From an uncultured Pelagibacteraceae bacterium (GTDB lineage: Bacteria > Pseudomonadota > Alphaproteobacteria > Pelagibacterales > Pelagibacteraceae), in the NCBI GenBank assembly GCA_902595595.1, contig CACJQX010000009.1, positions 1-34,926 on the forward strand: a stretch of DNA of 34,926 bases, given 5' to 3'. Positions 34,270 to 34,926 of the stretch are shown one piece after another. Under the pieces are notes generated by a model. The model had not been told where the DNA came from, ran no database searches, and saw only the letters and a list, made by a program, of their open reading frames with translations. Positions within the stretch are counted from its first letter, which is position 1. Every line of letters starts with the position of its first letter. A program made the translations under genes and the position numbers.

Positions 34270-34915
34270 AAATAGATATTTTCTTTCAGAATTTATTGGA
34301 AGTTGTTTTCTAGTAATGATCATAGTTGGATCGGGTTTAATGGCAGAAAATCTGACCAATGATACAGCTGTGATGCTAATTGCAAATACTATAGCAACTG
34401 GAGCTGGATTGTTTGTGCTAATAACTGTTTTTGCAGATGTTTCTGGAGCTCATTTTAATCCATTTGTTAGCATTGCTATAACAATTACAGGAAAATTAAA
34501 AAAACGTCTTCTACCCTTTTATATTTCAGCTCAGATCCTTGGATGTTTATTAGGTGTGGCTTTAGCTAATTTCTTTTTTGAACATCAGATTTTTGAATTA
34601 TCGACAAAATCAAGAGATGGTATCTATATTTTTGTATCCGAAATTATAGCAACATTAGGACTAATAATTATTATTTTTGGATCCATGAAGTCAGGTAAAA
34701 TTACTGTAGCTGCATCTGTTGGGTTATATATTACAGCTGGTTATTGGTTTACTTCATCAACATCTTTTGCAAATCCTGCTGTAGCAATAGCAAGAACATT
34801 CACAGAGTCGTTTACTGGTATAAGTTATTTAAACACTCCTTTTTATATAGCTGCTGAATTGATTGGTATGTTGATTGCTATATATTTGGTAAAAAAGATT
34901 TTCTTAAATAAGTGA
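34259..34915 (+). CDS. aqpS: MIP/aquaporin channel, AqpS-like, probable arsenite efflux
   Basis: A 218-residue six-span channel of the major intrinsic protein family. The first half-helix signature is altered to NPF (residues 67-69 in GAHFNPFVSI) while the second is a normal NPA (172-174, followed by Arg179 of the selectivity filter). Deviant first signatures occur in solute-conducting MIPs. Its start lies inside the end of arsC, so the two are co-translated. As with AqpS, it would let arsenite produced by ArsC leave the cell down its gradient. Transport of other small neutral solutes is possible; the arsenite role is inferred from the neighbour. About 11 bp of non-coding sequence follow to the window end. 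Confidence 0.85.
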   Translation: MKNKNRYFLSEFIGSCFLVMIIVGSGLMAENLTNDTAVMLIANTIATGAGLFVLITVFADVSGAHFNPFVSIAITITGKLKKRLLPFYISAQILGCLLGVALANFFFEHQIFELSTKSRDGIYIFVSEIIATLGLIIIIFGSMKSGKITVAASVGLYITAGYWFTSSTSFANPAVAIARTFTESFTGISYLNTPFYIAAELIGMLIAIYLVKKIFLNK

Positions 34916-34926
34916 ATAACCAGAAG

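Overview
This window is a gene-dense, very AT-rich piece of a bacterial chromosome. Everything in it fits a streamlined marine alphaproteobacterium of the SAR11 (Pelagibacterales) type. The pointers are the low G+C content throughout, lysine/asparagine/isoleucine-rich proteins, intergenic gaps mostly under 60 bp, many overlapping start/stop codons, and alphaproteobacterial gene orders (argS-nagZ-scpAB-tatABC-serS-yajC-secDF; tgt-ppi-coaD-gyrA-ssb facing uvrA). The assignment is by protein character and gene order, not by a database match. No insertion sequence, prophage, CRISPR array or integrase was seen. No stretch above 300 bp lacks a gene; the longest gap (about 170 bp, 3331-3500) holds a tRNA-Lys and its promoter.

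Layout: (1) 1-2389, the 3' part of recG converging on a DUF502 membrane protein gene. (2) 2503-3415, an M48 metalloprotease lipoprotein gene and tRNA-Lys(TTT). (3) 3501-8703, a minus-strand run read ssb, gyrA, coaD, ppi, tgt, divergent from uvrA (8792-11644). (4) 11694-14264, a PuuD-like haem-membrane domain gene converging on acetoacetyl-CoA synthetase. (5) 14319-25120, one long minus-strand operon read dgt, argS, small membrane protein, nagZ, scpA, scpB, tatA, tatB, tatC, serS, yajC, secD, secF. It joins tRNA charging, chromosome condensation, cell-wall recycling and both protein export routes. (6) 25171-26264, erpA-xthA. (7) 26256-32623, a zinc homeostasis locus. (8) 32673-34915, a PhyH-type dioxygenase gene, a small membrane protein gene, and an arsenate reductase/aquaporin pair.

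The zinc locus is the most coherent accessory-like system. Two divergent transcription units share a 72-bp gap holding two tandem palindromes that look like Zur operators. Leftward run znuC, znuB, zur and a DpkA-type imino-acid reductase; rightward run znuA (with a 64-residue His/Asp-rich loop), a COG0523 GTPase, a cytoplasmic WD40 protein and an 80-residue protein with a CHEPDCPP motif. The first four zinc genes have known jobs. The last three, and the reductase, have no established reason to be in a zinc regulon, and I regard them as the best candidate for an incompletely described system.

Other points of note are a Tgt enzyme that has lost two of its four zinc ligands, a perfect 10-bp hairpin covering the start codon of the small gene before arsC, very short TatB, and a SPOR-less stub between argS and nagZ. 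Several genes have a TATAAT so close to ATG that their mRNAs may be leaderless.
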